A stretch of 64,000 bases of DNA, from contig NC_079879.1 in NCBI RefSeq assembly GCF_029227915.1, positions 31,812,501-31,876,500 on the forward strand, written 5' to 3'. Source of the DNA: Hydractinia symbiolongicarpus. Its lineage: Eukaryota > Cnidaria > Hydrozoa > Anthoathecata > Hydractiniidae. Shown one piece after another: positions 48,215 to 60,548 of this stretch; within the stretch, counting starts at the first letter, position 1, and each line of letters opens with the position of its first letter. The translations under genes were made by a program, and so were the position numbers. The notes under the pieces are model-generated. The model did not search any database. It was given only the letters and a program-made list of their open reading frames with translations, and had not been told where the DNA came from.

Positions 48215-50987
48215 GGGCTTGGCCCGTGTAGTCAAATGTATAAAAAGAAAGTACCCAGGGAGTAAACTCATTTCCCGAATGATTTTTTAAATTTTTTTTT
48301 CACCACTAAAACGCATGAGACTTGTAGTTTTTAAACTTGTTTTCATTTTTTATGAGACGCTGAATAAGAGAAGTTTAATCGCCGTCAAACGAAAACCCGC
48401 GATTTCCCGTAAATCCCGTGCTTGGCCCGTATAGTTGAATGTATATAAAGAAAGTGCCCAAGGAGTAAACTGATTTCCCGAACGATTTTTTAAATTATTT
48501 CTGCACCCCTAGAACGAATGAGACTTGTAGTTTTCAAAAATGTTTTCATTTTTAATGAGACGCTTAATGAAAGAGGTTTAATCGCCGGCAAACGAAAACC
48601 CGCGATTTCCCGTAAATCCCGGGCTTGTCCCGTATAGTCGAATGTATACAAAGAAAGTACCCTGTCGGTAAACTCATTTCCAGAACGATTTTTTATATTA
48701 TCTTTTCACCACTAAATTGCATGGGACTTGTAGTTTTCAAAAATGTTTTCATTTTTTATGAGACGCTGAATAAAAGATGTTTAATCGCAGGCAAACGAAA
48801 TCCCGCCATTTCCCGTAAATCCCGGACTCAGCCCGTATAGTCAAAAGTATACAAAGAAAGTACCCAGGGAGTAAACTCATTTCCCAAACGATTTTTCAAA
48901 TATTTTTTCACCACTAAAACGCATGAGACTTGTAGTTTTCAAAAATGTTTTCATTTTTGATGAGACGCTTAATGAAAGAGGTTTAATCGCCGGCAAAGAA
49001 AACCAGCTATTTCCCCTAAATCCCGGGCTTGGCCCGTGTAGTCGAATGTATACAAAGAAAGTACCCAAGGAGTAAACTGATTTCTCGAACGTTTTTTTAT
49101 TTTATTTTTTCACCACTAAAACGCGTGAGACTTGTAGTTTTCAAAAATGTTTTCATTTTTGATGAGACGCTTAAGGAAAGAGGTTTAATCGCCGGCAAAC
49201 GAAAACCAGCGATTTCCCCTAAATCCCGGGCTTGGCCCGTGTAGTCGAATGTATACAAAGAAAGTACCCAAGGAGTAAACTGATTTCCCGAACGATTTTT
49301 TAAATTATTTCTGCACCACTAGAACGAATGAGACTTGTTGTTTTCAAAAATGTTTTCATTTTTAATGAGATGCTTAATGAAAGAGGTTTAATCGCCGGCA
49401 AACGAAAACCTGCGATTTCCCGTAAATCCCAGACCCGGCCCGTATAGTCAAAAGTATACAAAGAAAGTACCCAGGGAGTAAACTCATTTCCCGAACGATT
49501 TTTTAAGTTATTATTTCACCAATAAAACCCATGAGATTTGTAGTTTTTAAAAATGTTTTCATTTTTGATGAGACGCTTGATGAAAGAGGTTTAATCGCCG
49601 GAAAACGAAAACCAGCGATTTCCCCTAAATCCCGGGCTTGGCCCGTGTAGTCAAATGTATAAAAAGAAAGTACCCAGGGAGTAAACTCATTTCCCGAATG
49701 ATTTTTTAAATTTTTTTTTCACCACTAAAACGCATGAGACTTGTAGTTTTTAAACTTGTTTTCATTTTTTATGAGACGCTGAATAAGAGAAGTTTAATCG
49801 CCGTCAAACGAAAACCCGCGATTTCCCGTAAATCCCGTGCTTGGCCCGTATAGTTGAATGTATATAAAGAAAGTGCCCAAGGAGTAAACTGATTTCCCGA
49901 ACGATTTTTTAAATTATTTCTGCACCCCTAGAACGAATGAGACTTGTAGTTTTCAAAAATGTTTTCATTTTTAATGAGACGCTTAATGAAAGAGGTTTAA
50001 TCGCCGGCAAACGAAAACCCGCGATTTCCCGTAAATCCCGGGCTTGTCCCGTATAGTCGAATGTATACAAAGAAAGTACCCTGTCGGTAAACTCATTTCC
50101 AGAACGATTTTTTATATTATCTTTTCACCACTAAATTGCATGGGACTTGTAGTTTTCAAAAATGTTTTCATTTTTTATGAGACGCTGAATAAAAGATGTT
50201 TAATCGCAGGCAAACGAAATCCCGCCATTTCCCGTAAATCCCGGACTCAGCCCGTATAGTCAAAAGTATACAAAGAAAGTACCCAGGGAGTAAACTCATT
50301 TCCCAAACGATTTTTCAAATATTTTTTCACCACTAAAACGCATGAGACTTGTAGTTTTCAAAAATGTTTTCTTTTTTGATGAGACGCTTAATGAAAGAGG
50401 TTTAATCGCCGGCAAAGAAAACCAGCTATTTCCCCTAAATCCCGGGCTTGGCCCGTGTAGTCGAATGTATACAAAGAAAGTACCCAAGGAGTAAACTGAT
50501 TTCTCGAACGTTTTTTTATTTTATTTTTTCACCACTAAAACGCGTGAGACTTGTAGTTTTCAAAAATGTTTTCATTTTTGATGAGACGCTTAATGAAAGA
50601 GGTTTAATCGCCGGCAAACGAAAACCAGCGATTTCCCCTAAATCCCGGGCTTGGCCCGTGTAGTCGAATGTATACAAAGAAAGTACCCAAGGAGTAAACT
50701 GATTTCCCGAACGATTTTTTAAATTATTTCTGCACCACTAGAACGAATGAGACTTGTTGTTTTCAAAAATGTTTTCATTTTTAATGAGATGCTTAATGAA
50801 AGAGGTTTAATCGCCGGCAAACGAAAACCTGCGATTTCCCGTAAATCCCAGACCCGGCCCGTATAGTCAAAAGTATACAAAGAAAGTACCCAGGGAGTAA
50901 ACTCATTTCCCGAACGATTTTTTAAGTTATTATTTCACCAATAAAACCCATGAGATTTGTAGTTTTTAAAAATGTTTTTATTTTTGA
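48150..50987 (+). repeat. Tandem duplication of a 7-mer (2 x 1,419 bp)
   Basis: The GCTTGATGAAAGAGG monomer, GAATAAGAGAAG with GCCGTCAAACG, CTGCACCCCTAGAACG, GTACCCTGTCGG with AATTGCATGGG, AATCGCAGGC, a CGGCAAAGAAAACC monomer and the AACGCGTGAG monomer follow in order from about 48150. They follow again 1,419 bp later. The length is below 7 x 203 because some members carry small deletions, such as CAAATATTTTTTC near 48897 and the lost CG in GGCAAAGAAAACC near 48990. Confidence 0.87.
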
Positions 50988-52084
50988 TGAGACGCTTAAT
51001 GAAAGAGGTTTATTCGCCGGCAAACGAAAACCCGCGATTTCCCGCAAATCCAGGGCTTGGCACGTATAGTCGAATGTATACAAAGAAAGTACCCTGTGAG
51101 TAAACTCATTTCCAGAACGATATTTTCAATTATTTTTTCAACACTAAAACGCATAAGACTTGTAGTTTTTAAAAATGTTTTTATTTTTGATGAGACGCTG
51201 AATAAAAGAAGTTTAATCGCCGGCAAACGAAAACCCGCGATTTCCCGTAAATCCCGGGCTTGGCCCGTATAGTCAAAAGTATACAAAGAAAGTACCCAGG
51301 GAGTAAACTCATTTCCCGAACGATTTTTTAAATTATTTTTTCACCACTAAAACGCATGAGACTTGTAGTTTTCAAACTTGTTTTCATTTTTGATGAGACG
51401 CTTAATGAAAGAGGTTTAATCAGCGGCAAACGAAAACCCGCGATTTCCCGTAAATCCCGGGCTTGGCCCGCATAGTCAAAAGTATACAAAGAAGGTACCC
51501 AGGGAGTAAACTCATTTCCCGAACGATTTTTTAAATTATTATTTCACCACTAAAACCCATGAGACTTGTAGTTTTTAAAAATATTTTCATTTTTGATGAG
51601 ACGCTTAATGAAAGAGGTTTAATCGCCGGCAAACGAAATCCCGCGATTTCCCGCAAATCCCGGGTTTGGCCCGTATAGTCGAATGTATACAAAGAAAGTA
51701 CCCTGTGAGTAAACTCATTTCCAGAACGATTTTTTCAATTCCTTTTTCACCACTAAAACGCATAAGACTTGTAGTTTTCAAAAATGTTTTTATTTTTGAT
51801 GAGACGCTGAATAAAAGAAGTTTAATCGCCGGCAAACGAAAACCCGCGATTTCCCGTAAATCCCGGGCTTGGCCCGTATAGTTGAATGTATATAAAGAAA
51901 GTACCCAAGGAGTAAACTGATTTCCCGAACGATTTTTCAAATTATTTCTGCACCACTAGAACGAATGAGACTTGTAGTTTTCAAAAATGTTTTCATTTTT
52001 AATGAGACGCTTAATGAAAGAGGTTTAATCAGCGGCAAACGAAAACCCGCGATTTCCCGTAAATCCCGGGCTTGGCCCGTATAG
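50474..52084 (+). repeat. ~1.6-kb, 8-monomer block (copy 2 of the 5,274-bp duplication)
   Basis: This is the partner of 45200-46810 and keeps the same monomer order and private variants. It follows directly on the second 1,419-bp 7-mer. The simplest reading is that the left edge of the block (the TTTCTCGAACG monomer) belongs to both duplications. Confidence 0.85.
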
Positions 52085-53194
52085 TCAAAAGTATACAAAG
52101 AAAGTACCCAGGGAGTAAACTCATTTCCCGAACGATTTTTTAAATTATTATTTCACCACTAAAACCCATGAGACTTGTAGTTTTTAAAAATGTTTTCATT
52201 TTTGATGAGACGCTTAATGAAAGAGGTTTAATCGCCGGCAAACGAAATCCCGCGATTTCCCGCAAATCCCGGGCTTGGCCCGTATAGTCGAATGTATCCA
52301 AAGAAAGTACCCTGTGAGTAAACTCATTTCCAGAACGATTTTTTCAATTATTTTTTCACCACTAAAATGCATAAGACTTGCAGTTTTCAAAAATGTTTTC
52401 ATTTTTGATGAGACGCTGAATAAAAGAAGTTTAATCGCCGGCAAACGAAAACCGCGATTTCCCGTAAATCCCGGGCTTGGCCCGTATAGTCAAAAGTATA
52501 CAAAGAAAGTACCCAGGGAGTAAACTCATTTCCGGAACGATTTTTTAAATTATTTTTTCACCACCAAAACGCATGAGACTTGTAGTTTTCAAACTTGTTT
52601 CCATTTTTGATGAGACGCTGAATAAAAGAAGTTTAATCGCCGGCAAACGAAAACCCGCGATTTCCCGTAAATCCGGGGCTTGGCCTGTATAGTTGATTGT
52701 ATATAAATAAAGTACCCAAGGAGTAAACTGATTTCCCGAACGATTTTTCAAATTATTTCTGCACCACTAGAACGAATGAGACTTGCAGTTTTCAAAAATG
52801 TTTTCATTTTTGATGAGACGCTGAATAAAAGAAGTTTAATCGCCGGCAAACGAAAACCGCGATTTCCCGTAAATCCCGGGCTTGGCCCGTATAGTCAAAA
52901 GTATACAAAGAAAGTACCCAGGGAGTAAACTCATTTCCGGAACGATTTTTTAAATTATTTTTTCACCACCAAAACGCATGAGACTTGTAGTTTTCAAACT
53001 TGTTTTCATTTTTGATGAGACGCTGAATAAAAGAAGTTTAATCGCCGGCAAACGAAAACCCGCGATTTCCCGTAAATCCGGGGCTTGGCCTGTATAGTTG
53101 ATTGTATATAAATAAAGTACCCAAGGAGTAAACTGATTTCCCGAACGATTTTTCAAATTATTTCTGCACCACTAGAACGAATGAGACTTGTAGT
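52085..53194 (+). repeat. Monomers followed by a dimer duplication (2 x 405 bp from 52385)
   Basis: The CTTGCAGTTTTC monomer with CGAAAACCGCG (one C lost) and the next monomer with CACCACCAAAACG, AATCCGGGGC and TTGATTGTATATAAATAAAG occur at 52385-52789 and 52790-53194. The copies differ by eye only at isolated bases, such as TGTTTCCATTT against TGTTTTCATTT near 52597. The lost C keeps each dimer at 405 rather than 406 bp. Confidence 0.87.
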
Positions 53195-56100
53195 TTTCAA
53201 AAATATTTTCATTTTTAATGAGACGCTTAATGAAACAGGTTTAATCGCCGGCAAACAAAAACCCGCGATTTCCCGTAAATTCCAGGCCTGGCCCGTATAG
53301 TCAAAAGTATACAAAGAATGTACCCAGGGAGTAAACTTATTTCCCGAACGATTTTTTGAATTATTTTTTCACCACTAAAACACATGAGACTTGTAGTTTT
53401 CAAACTTGTCTTCATTTTTGATGAGACGTTGAATAAAAGAAGTTTAATCGCCGGCAAACAAAAACCCGCGATTTCCCGTAAATCCGTAAATCCCGTAAAT
53501 CCCGGACTCGGCCCGTATAGTCAAAAGTATACAAAGAAAGTACCCAGGGAGTAAACTCATTTCCCGAACGATTTTTCAAATTATTTTTTCACCACTAAAA
53601 CGCATGAGACTTGTAGTTTTCAAAAATGTTTTCATTTTTGATGAGACGCTTAATGAAAGAGGTTTAATCGCCGGCAAAGAAAACCAGCGATTTCCCCTAA
53701 ATCCCGGGCTTGGCCCGTGTAGTCGAATGTATACAAAGGAAGTACCCAGGGAGTAAACTCATTTCCCAAACGATTTTTTAAATTATTTCTGCACCACTAG
53801 AACAAATGAGACTTGTTGTTTTCAAAAATGTTTTCATTTTTAATGAGACGCTTAATGAAAGAGGTTTAATCGCCGACAAACGAAAACCTGCGATTTCCAG
53901 TAAATCCCAGGCTCGGCCCGTATAGTCAAAAGTATACAAAGAAAGTACCTAGGGAGTAAACTCATTTCCCGAACGATTTTTTAAGTTATTATTTCACCCC
54001 TAAAACCCATGAGACTTGTAGTTTTTAAAAATGTTTTCATTTTTGATGAGACGCTTAATGAAAGAGGTTTATTCGCCGGCAAACGAAAACCCGCGATTTC
54101 CCGCAAATCCCGGGCTTGGCACGTATAGTCGAATGTATACAAAGAAAGTACCCTGTGAGTAAACTCATTTCCAGAACGATATTTTCAATTATTTTTTCAA
54201 CACTAAAACGCATAAGACTTGTAGTTTTCAAAAATGTTTTTATTTTTGATGAGACGCTGAATAAAAGAAGTTTAATCGCCGGCAAACGAAAGCCCGCGAT
54301 TTCCCGTAAATCCCGGGCTTGGCCCGTATAGTCAAAAGTATACAAAGAAAGTACCCAGGGAGTAAACTCATTTCCCGAACGATTTTTTAAATTATTATTT
54401 CACCACTAAAACCCATGAGACTTGTAGTTTTTAAAAATGATTTCATTTTTGATGAGACGCTTAATGAAAGAGGTTTAATCGCCGGCAAACGAAATCCCGC
54501 GATTTCCCGCAAATCCCGGGCTTGGCCCGTTTAGTCGAATGTATACAAAGAAAGTACCCTGTGAGTAAACTCATTTCTAGAACGATTTTTTCAATTATTT
54601 TTTCACCACTAAAATGCATAAGACTTGTAATTTTCAAAAATGTTTTCATTTTTGATGAGACGCTAAATAAAAGAAGTTTAATCGCCGGCAAACGAAAACC
54701 CGCGATTTCCCGTAAATCCCGGGCTTGGCCCGTATAGTCAAAAGTATACAAAGAAAGTACCCAGGGAGTAAACTCATTTCCGGAACAATTTTTTAAATTA
54801 TTTTTTCACCACTAAAACGCATGAGACTTGTAGTTTTCAAACTTGTTTTCATTTTTGATGAGACGCTGAATAAAAGAAGTTTAATCGCCGGCAAACGAAA
54901 ACCCGCTATTTCCCGTAAATCCCGGGCTTGGCCCGTATAGTTGAATGTATATAACGAAAGTACCCAAGGAGTAAACTGATTTCCCGAACGATTTTTCAAA
55001 TTATTTCTGCACCACTAGAACGAATGAGACTTGTAGTTTTCAAAAATGTTTTCATTTTTAATGAGACGCTTAATGAAAGAGGTTTAATCGCCGTCAAACG
55101 AAAACCCGCGATTTCCCGTAAATCCCGGGCTTGTCCCGTATAGTCGAATGTATACAAAGAAAGTACCCTGTGAGTAAACTTATTTCCAGAACGATTTTTT
55201 AAATTATCTTTTCACCACTAAATCGCATGAGACTTGTAGTTTTCAAAAATGTTTTCATTTTTGATGAGACGCTTAATGAAAGAGGTTTAATCGGCGGCAA
55301 ACGAAAACCCGCGATTTCCCTTAAATCCCGGGCTTGTCCCGTATAGTCGAATGTATACAAAGAAAGTACCCAGGGAGTAAACTCACTTCCCGAACGATTT
55401 TTTAAATTATTATTTCACCACTAAAGCCCATGAGACTTGTAGTTTTTAAAAATGTTTTCATTTTTGATGAGACGCTGAATAAAAGAAGTTTAATCGCCGG
55501 CAAACAAAAACCTGCGATTTCCCGTAAATCCCAGACTCGGCCCGTATAGTCAAAAGTATACAAAGAAATTACCCAGGGAGTAAACGCATTTCCCAAACGA
55601 TTTTTTAAATTATTATTTCACAACTAAAGCCCATGAGACTTGTAGTTTTTAAAAATGTTTTCATTTTTGATGAGACGCTTAATGAAAGAGGTTTAATCGC
55701 CGGCAAACGAAAACCCGCGATTTCCCGCAAATCCCGGGCTTGGCCCGTATAGTCGAATGTATACAAAGAAAGTACCCTGTGAGTAAACTCATTTCCGGAA
55801 CGATTTTTTAAATTACTTTTTCACCACTAAAACGCATAAATCTTGTAGTTGTCAAAAATTTTTTCATTTTTGATGAGACGCTGAATAAAAGAAGTTTAAT
55901 CGCCGGCAAACGAAAACCCGCGATTTCCCGTAAATCCCGGGCTTGGCCCGTATAGTTGAATGTATATAAAGAAAGTACCCAAGGAGTAAACTGATTACCC
56001 GAACGATTTTCAAATTATTTCTGCACCACTAGAACGAATGAGACTTGTAGTTTTCAAAAATGTTTTCATTCTTAATGAGACGCTTAATGAAAGAGGTTTA

Positions 56101-57090
56101 ATCGGCGGCAAACGAAAACCCGCGATTTCCCGTAAATCCCGGGCTTGTCCCGTATAGTCGAATGTATACAAAGAAAGTACCCTGTGAGTAAACTCATTTC
56201 CAGAACGATTTTTCAAATTATCTTTTCGCCACTAAATCGCATGAGACTTGTAGTTTTCAAAAATGTTTTCATTTTTGATGAGACGCTGAATAAAAGAAGT
56301 TTAATCGCCGGCAAACGAAAACCCGCGATTTCCCGTAAATCCCGGGCTTGGCCCGTATAGTCAAAAGTATAAAAAGAAAGTACCCAGGGAGTAAACTCAT
56401 TTCGCGAACGATTTTTTATTTCACCACTAAAACCCAAGAGACTTTTTGTTTTTAAAAATGTTTTCATTTTTGATGAGACGCTTAATGAAAGAGGTTTAAT
56501 CGGCGGCAAACGAAAACCCGCGATTTCCCGTAAATCCCGGGCTTGTCCCGTATAGTCGAATGTATACAAAGAAAGTACCCTGTGAGTAAACTCATTTCCA
56601 GAACGATTTTTCAAATTATCTTTTCACCACTAAATCGCATGAGACTTGTAGTTTTCAAAAATGTTTTCATTTTTGATGAGACGCTGAATAAAAGAAGTTT
56701 AATCGCCGGCAAACGAAAACCCGCGATTTCCCGTAAATCCCGGGCTTGGCCCGTATAGTCAAAAGTATACAAAGAAAGTACCCAGGGAGTAAACTCATTT
56801 CCCGAACGATTTTTTAAATTATTATTTCACCACTAAAACCCATGAGACTTGTAGTTTTTAAAAATGTTTTCATTTTTGATGAGACGCTTAATGAAAGAGG
56901 TTTAATCGGCGGCAAACGAAAACCCGCGATTTCCCGTAAATCCCGGGCTTGGCCCGTATAGTCAAAAGTATACAAAGAAAGTACCCAGAGAGTAAACTCA
57001 TTTCCCGAACGATTTTTTAAATTATTTTTTCACCACTAAAACCCATGAGACTTGTAGTTTTTAAAAATGTTTTCATTTTTGATGAGGCGC
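53195..57090 (+). repeat. 19-mer version of the right-hand HOR (3,864-bp spacing), copy 1
   Basis: Landmarks reappear downstream: AATTCCAGGCCTGG (about 53280 and 57144), ACTTGTCTTC, the 17-nt expanded core at 53475, CGGCAAAGAAAACC, GCCGACAAACG and TTGGCACGTATAG. Two monomers (about 54331-54737, including ATGATTTC and AAATGCATAAG types) are present here but absent from the next copy, which accounts for 3,864 against 3,458 bp. Confidence 0.87.
53475..53508 (+). repeat. Internal 17-nt expansion of the CCCGTAAAT core
   Basis: The usual single CCCGTAAATCCCGG has become CCCGTAAAT, CCGTAAAT, CCCGTAAAT, then CCCGG. This is a gain of 17 nt, as expected from replication slippage on a 9-nt motif. The same expansion occurs at 57339 and 60797, spaced by the HOR lengths of 3,864 and 3,458 bp, so it arose once and spread with the HOR. 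Confidence 0.9.
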
Positions 57091-60000
57091 TTAATGAAAG
57101 AGGTTTAATCGCCGGCAAACGAAAACCCGCGATTTCCCGTAAATTCCAGGCCTGGCCCGTATAGTCAAAAGTATACAAAGAATGTACCCAGGGAGTAAAC
57201 TTATTTCCCGAACGATTTTTTGAATTATTTTTTCACCACTAAAACGCATGAGACTTGTAGTTTTTAAACTTGTCTTCATTTTTGATGAGACGTTGAATAA
57301 AAGAAGTTTAATCGCCGGCAAACAAAAACCCGCAATTTCCCGTAAATCCGTAAATCCCGTAAATCCCGGACTCGGCCCGTATAGTCAAAAGTATACAAAG
57401 AAAGTACCCAGGGAGTAAACTCATTTCCCGAACGATTTTTCAAATTATTTTTTCACCACTAAAACGCATGAGACTTGTAGTTTTCAAAAATGTTTTCATT
57501 TTTGATGAGACGCTTAATGAAAGAGGTTTAATCGCCGGCAAAGAAAACCAGCGATTTCCCCTAAATCCCGGGCTTGGCCCGTGTAGTCGAATGTATACAA
57601 AGGAAGTACCCAGGGAGTAAACTCATTTCCCAAACGATTTTTTAAATTATTTCTGCACCACTAGAACGAATGAGACTTGTTGTTTTCAAAAATGTTTTCA
57701 TTTTTAATGAGACGCTTAATGAAAGAGGTTTAATCGCCGACAAACGAAAACCTGCGATTTCCCGTAAATCCCAGACTCGTCCCGTATAGTCAAAAGTATA
57801 CAAAGAAAGTACCCAGGGAGTAAACTCATTTCCCGAACGATTTTTTAAGTTATTTTTTCACCACTAAAACCCATGAGGCTTGTAGTTTTTAAAAATGTTT
57901 TCATTTTAGATGAGACGCTTAATGAAAGAGGTTTATTCGCCGGCAAACGAAAACCCGCGATTTCCCGCAAATCCCGGGCTTGGCACGTATAGTCGAATGT
58001 ATACAAAGAAAGTACCCTGTGAGTAAACTCATTTCCAGAACGATATTTTCAATTATTTTTTCAACACTAAAACGCATAAGACTTGTAGTTTTCAAAAATA
58101 TTTTTATTTTTGATGAGACGCTGAATAAAAGAAGTTTAATCGCCGGCAAACGAAAACCCGCGATTTCCCCTTAATTCCAGGCCTGGCCCGTATAGTCAAA
58201 AGTATACAAAGAATGTACCCAGGGAGTAAACTCATTTCCCGAACGATTTTTTAAATTATTTTTTCACCACTAAAACGCATGAGACTTGTAGTTTTCAAAC
58301 TTGTCTTCATTTTTGATGAGACGCTGAATAAAAGAAGTTTAATCGCCGGCAAACGAAAACCCGCGATTTCCCGTAAATCCCGGGCTTGGCCCGTATAGTT
58401 GAATGTATATAACGAAAGTACCCAAGGAGTAAACTGATTTCCCGAACGATTTTTCAAATTATTTCTGCACCACTAGAACGAATGAGACTTGTAGTTTTCA
58501 AAAATGTTTTCATTTTTAATGAGACGCTTAATGAAAGAGGTTTAATCGCCGTCAAACGAAAACCCGCGATTTCCCGTAAATCCCGGGATTGTCCCGTATA
58601 GTCGAATGTATACAAAGAAAGTACCCTGTGAGTAAACTTATTTCCAGAACGATTTTTTAAATTATCTTTTCACCACTAAATCGCATGAGACTTGTAGTTT
58701 TCAAAAATGTTTTCATTTTTGATGAGACGCTTAATGAAAGAGGTTTAATCGGCGGCAAACGAAAACCCGCGATTTCCCTTAAATCCCGGGCTTGTCCCGT
58801 ATAGTCGAATGTATACAAAGAAAGTACCCAGGGAGTAAACTCACTTCCCGAACGATTTTTTAAATTATTATTTCACCACTAAAGCCCATGAGACTTGTAG
58901 TTTTTAAAAATGTTTTCATTTTTGATGAGACGCTGAATAAAAGAAGTTTAATCGCCGGCAAACAAAAACCTGCGATTTCCCGTAAATCCCAGACTCGGCC
59001 CGTATAGTCAAAAGTATACAAAGAAATTACCCAGGGAGTAAACGCATTTCCCAAACGATTTTTTAAATTATTATTTCACCACTAAAGCCCATGAGACTTG
59101 TAGTTTTTAAAAATGTTTTCATTTTTGATGAGACGCTTAATGAAAGAGGTTTAATCGCCGGCAAACGAAAACCCGCGATTTCCCGCAAATCCCGGGCTTG
59201 GCCCGTATAGTCGAATGTATACAAAGAAAGTACCCTGTGAGTAAACTCATTTCCGGAACGATTTTTTAAATTACTTTTTCACCACTAAAACGCATAAATC
59301 TTGTAGTTGTCAAAAATTTTTTCATTTTTGATGAGACGCTGAATAAAAGAAGTTTAATCGCCGGCAAACGAAAACCCGCGATTTCCCGTAAATCCCGGGC
59401 TTGGCCCGTATAGTTGAATGTATATAAAGAAAGTACCCAAGGAGTAAACTGATTACCCGAACGATTTTCAAATTATTTCTGCACCACTAGAACGAATGAG
59501 ACTTGTAGTTTTCAAAAATGTTTTCATTCTTAATGAGACGCTTAATGAAAGAGGTTTAATCGGCGGCAAACGAAAACCCGCGATTTCCCGTAAATCCCGG
59601 GCTTGTCCCGTATAGTCGAATGTATACAAAGAAAGTACCCTGTGAGTAAACTCATTTCCAGAACGATTTTTCAAATTATCTTTTCGCCACTAAATCGCAT
59701 GAGACTTGTAGTTTTCAAAACTGTTTTCATTTTTGATGAGACGCTGAATAAAAGAAGTTTAATCGCCGACAAACGAAAACCCGCGATTTCCCGTAAATCC
59801 CGGGCTTGGCCCGTATAGTCAAAAGTATACAAAGAAAGTACCCAGGGAGTAAACTCATTTCGCGAACGATTTTTTATTTCACCACTAAAACCCAAGAGAC
59901 TTTTTGTTTTTAAAAATGTTTTCATTTTTGATGAGACGCTTAATGAAAGAGGTTTAATCGGCGGCAAACGAAAACCCGCGATTTCCCGTAAATCCCGGGC

Positions 60001-60548
60001 TTGGCCCGTATAGTCAAAAGTATACAAAGAAAGTACCCAGAGAGTAAACTCATTTCCCGAACGATTTTTTAAATTATTTTTTCACCACTAAAACCCATGA
60101 GACTTGTAGTTTTTAAAAATGTTTTCATTTTTGATGAGGCGCTTAATGAAAGAGGTTTAATCGCCGGCAAACGAAAACCCGCGATTTCCCGTAAATTCCA
60201 GGCCTGGCCCGTATAGTCAAAAGTATACAAAGAATGTACCCAGGGAGTAAACTTATTTCCCGAACGATTTTTTGAATTATTTTTTCACCACTAAAACGCA
60301 TGAGACTTGTAGTTTTCAAACTTGTCTTCATTTTTGATGAGACGCTGAATAAAAGAAGTTTAATCGCCGGCAAACGAAAACCCGCGATTTCCCGTAAATC
60401 CCGGGCTTGGCCCGTATAGTCAAAAGTATACAAAGAAAGTACCCAGGGAGTAAACTCATTTCCCGAACGATTTTTTAAATTATTATTTCACCACTAAAAC
60501 CCATGAGACTTGTAGTTTTTAAAAATGTTTTCATTTTTGATGAGACGC
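57091..60548 (+). repeat. 17-mer version of the right-hand HOR (3,458 bp), copy 2
   Basis: Landmarks repeat at 3,458 bp to the next copy (57339 to 60797 for the expanded core). At about 58165-58190 a hybrid monomer (GATTTCCCCTTAATTCCAGG) joins the TTGGCACG-type monomer to the GGCCTGG type, replacing two monomers of copy 1. The same hybrid occurs in copy 3 (about 61620-61645), so copies 2 and 3 share an ancestor after that event. The monomer with the 8-bp deletion (about 59874) is also kept. Confidence 0.88.

Noticed and set aside
52275-52523. 82-codon frame with a different C-terminus.
   Set aside because: Explained by loss of one C in CGAAAACCCGCG at about 52450, which shifts the frame. The same deletion recurs in the neighbouring dimer duplication, so it is a repeat variant.
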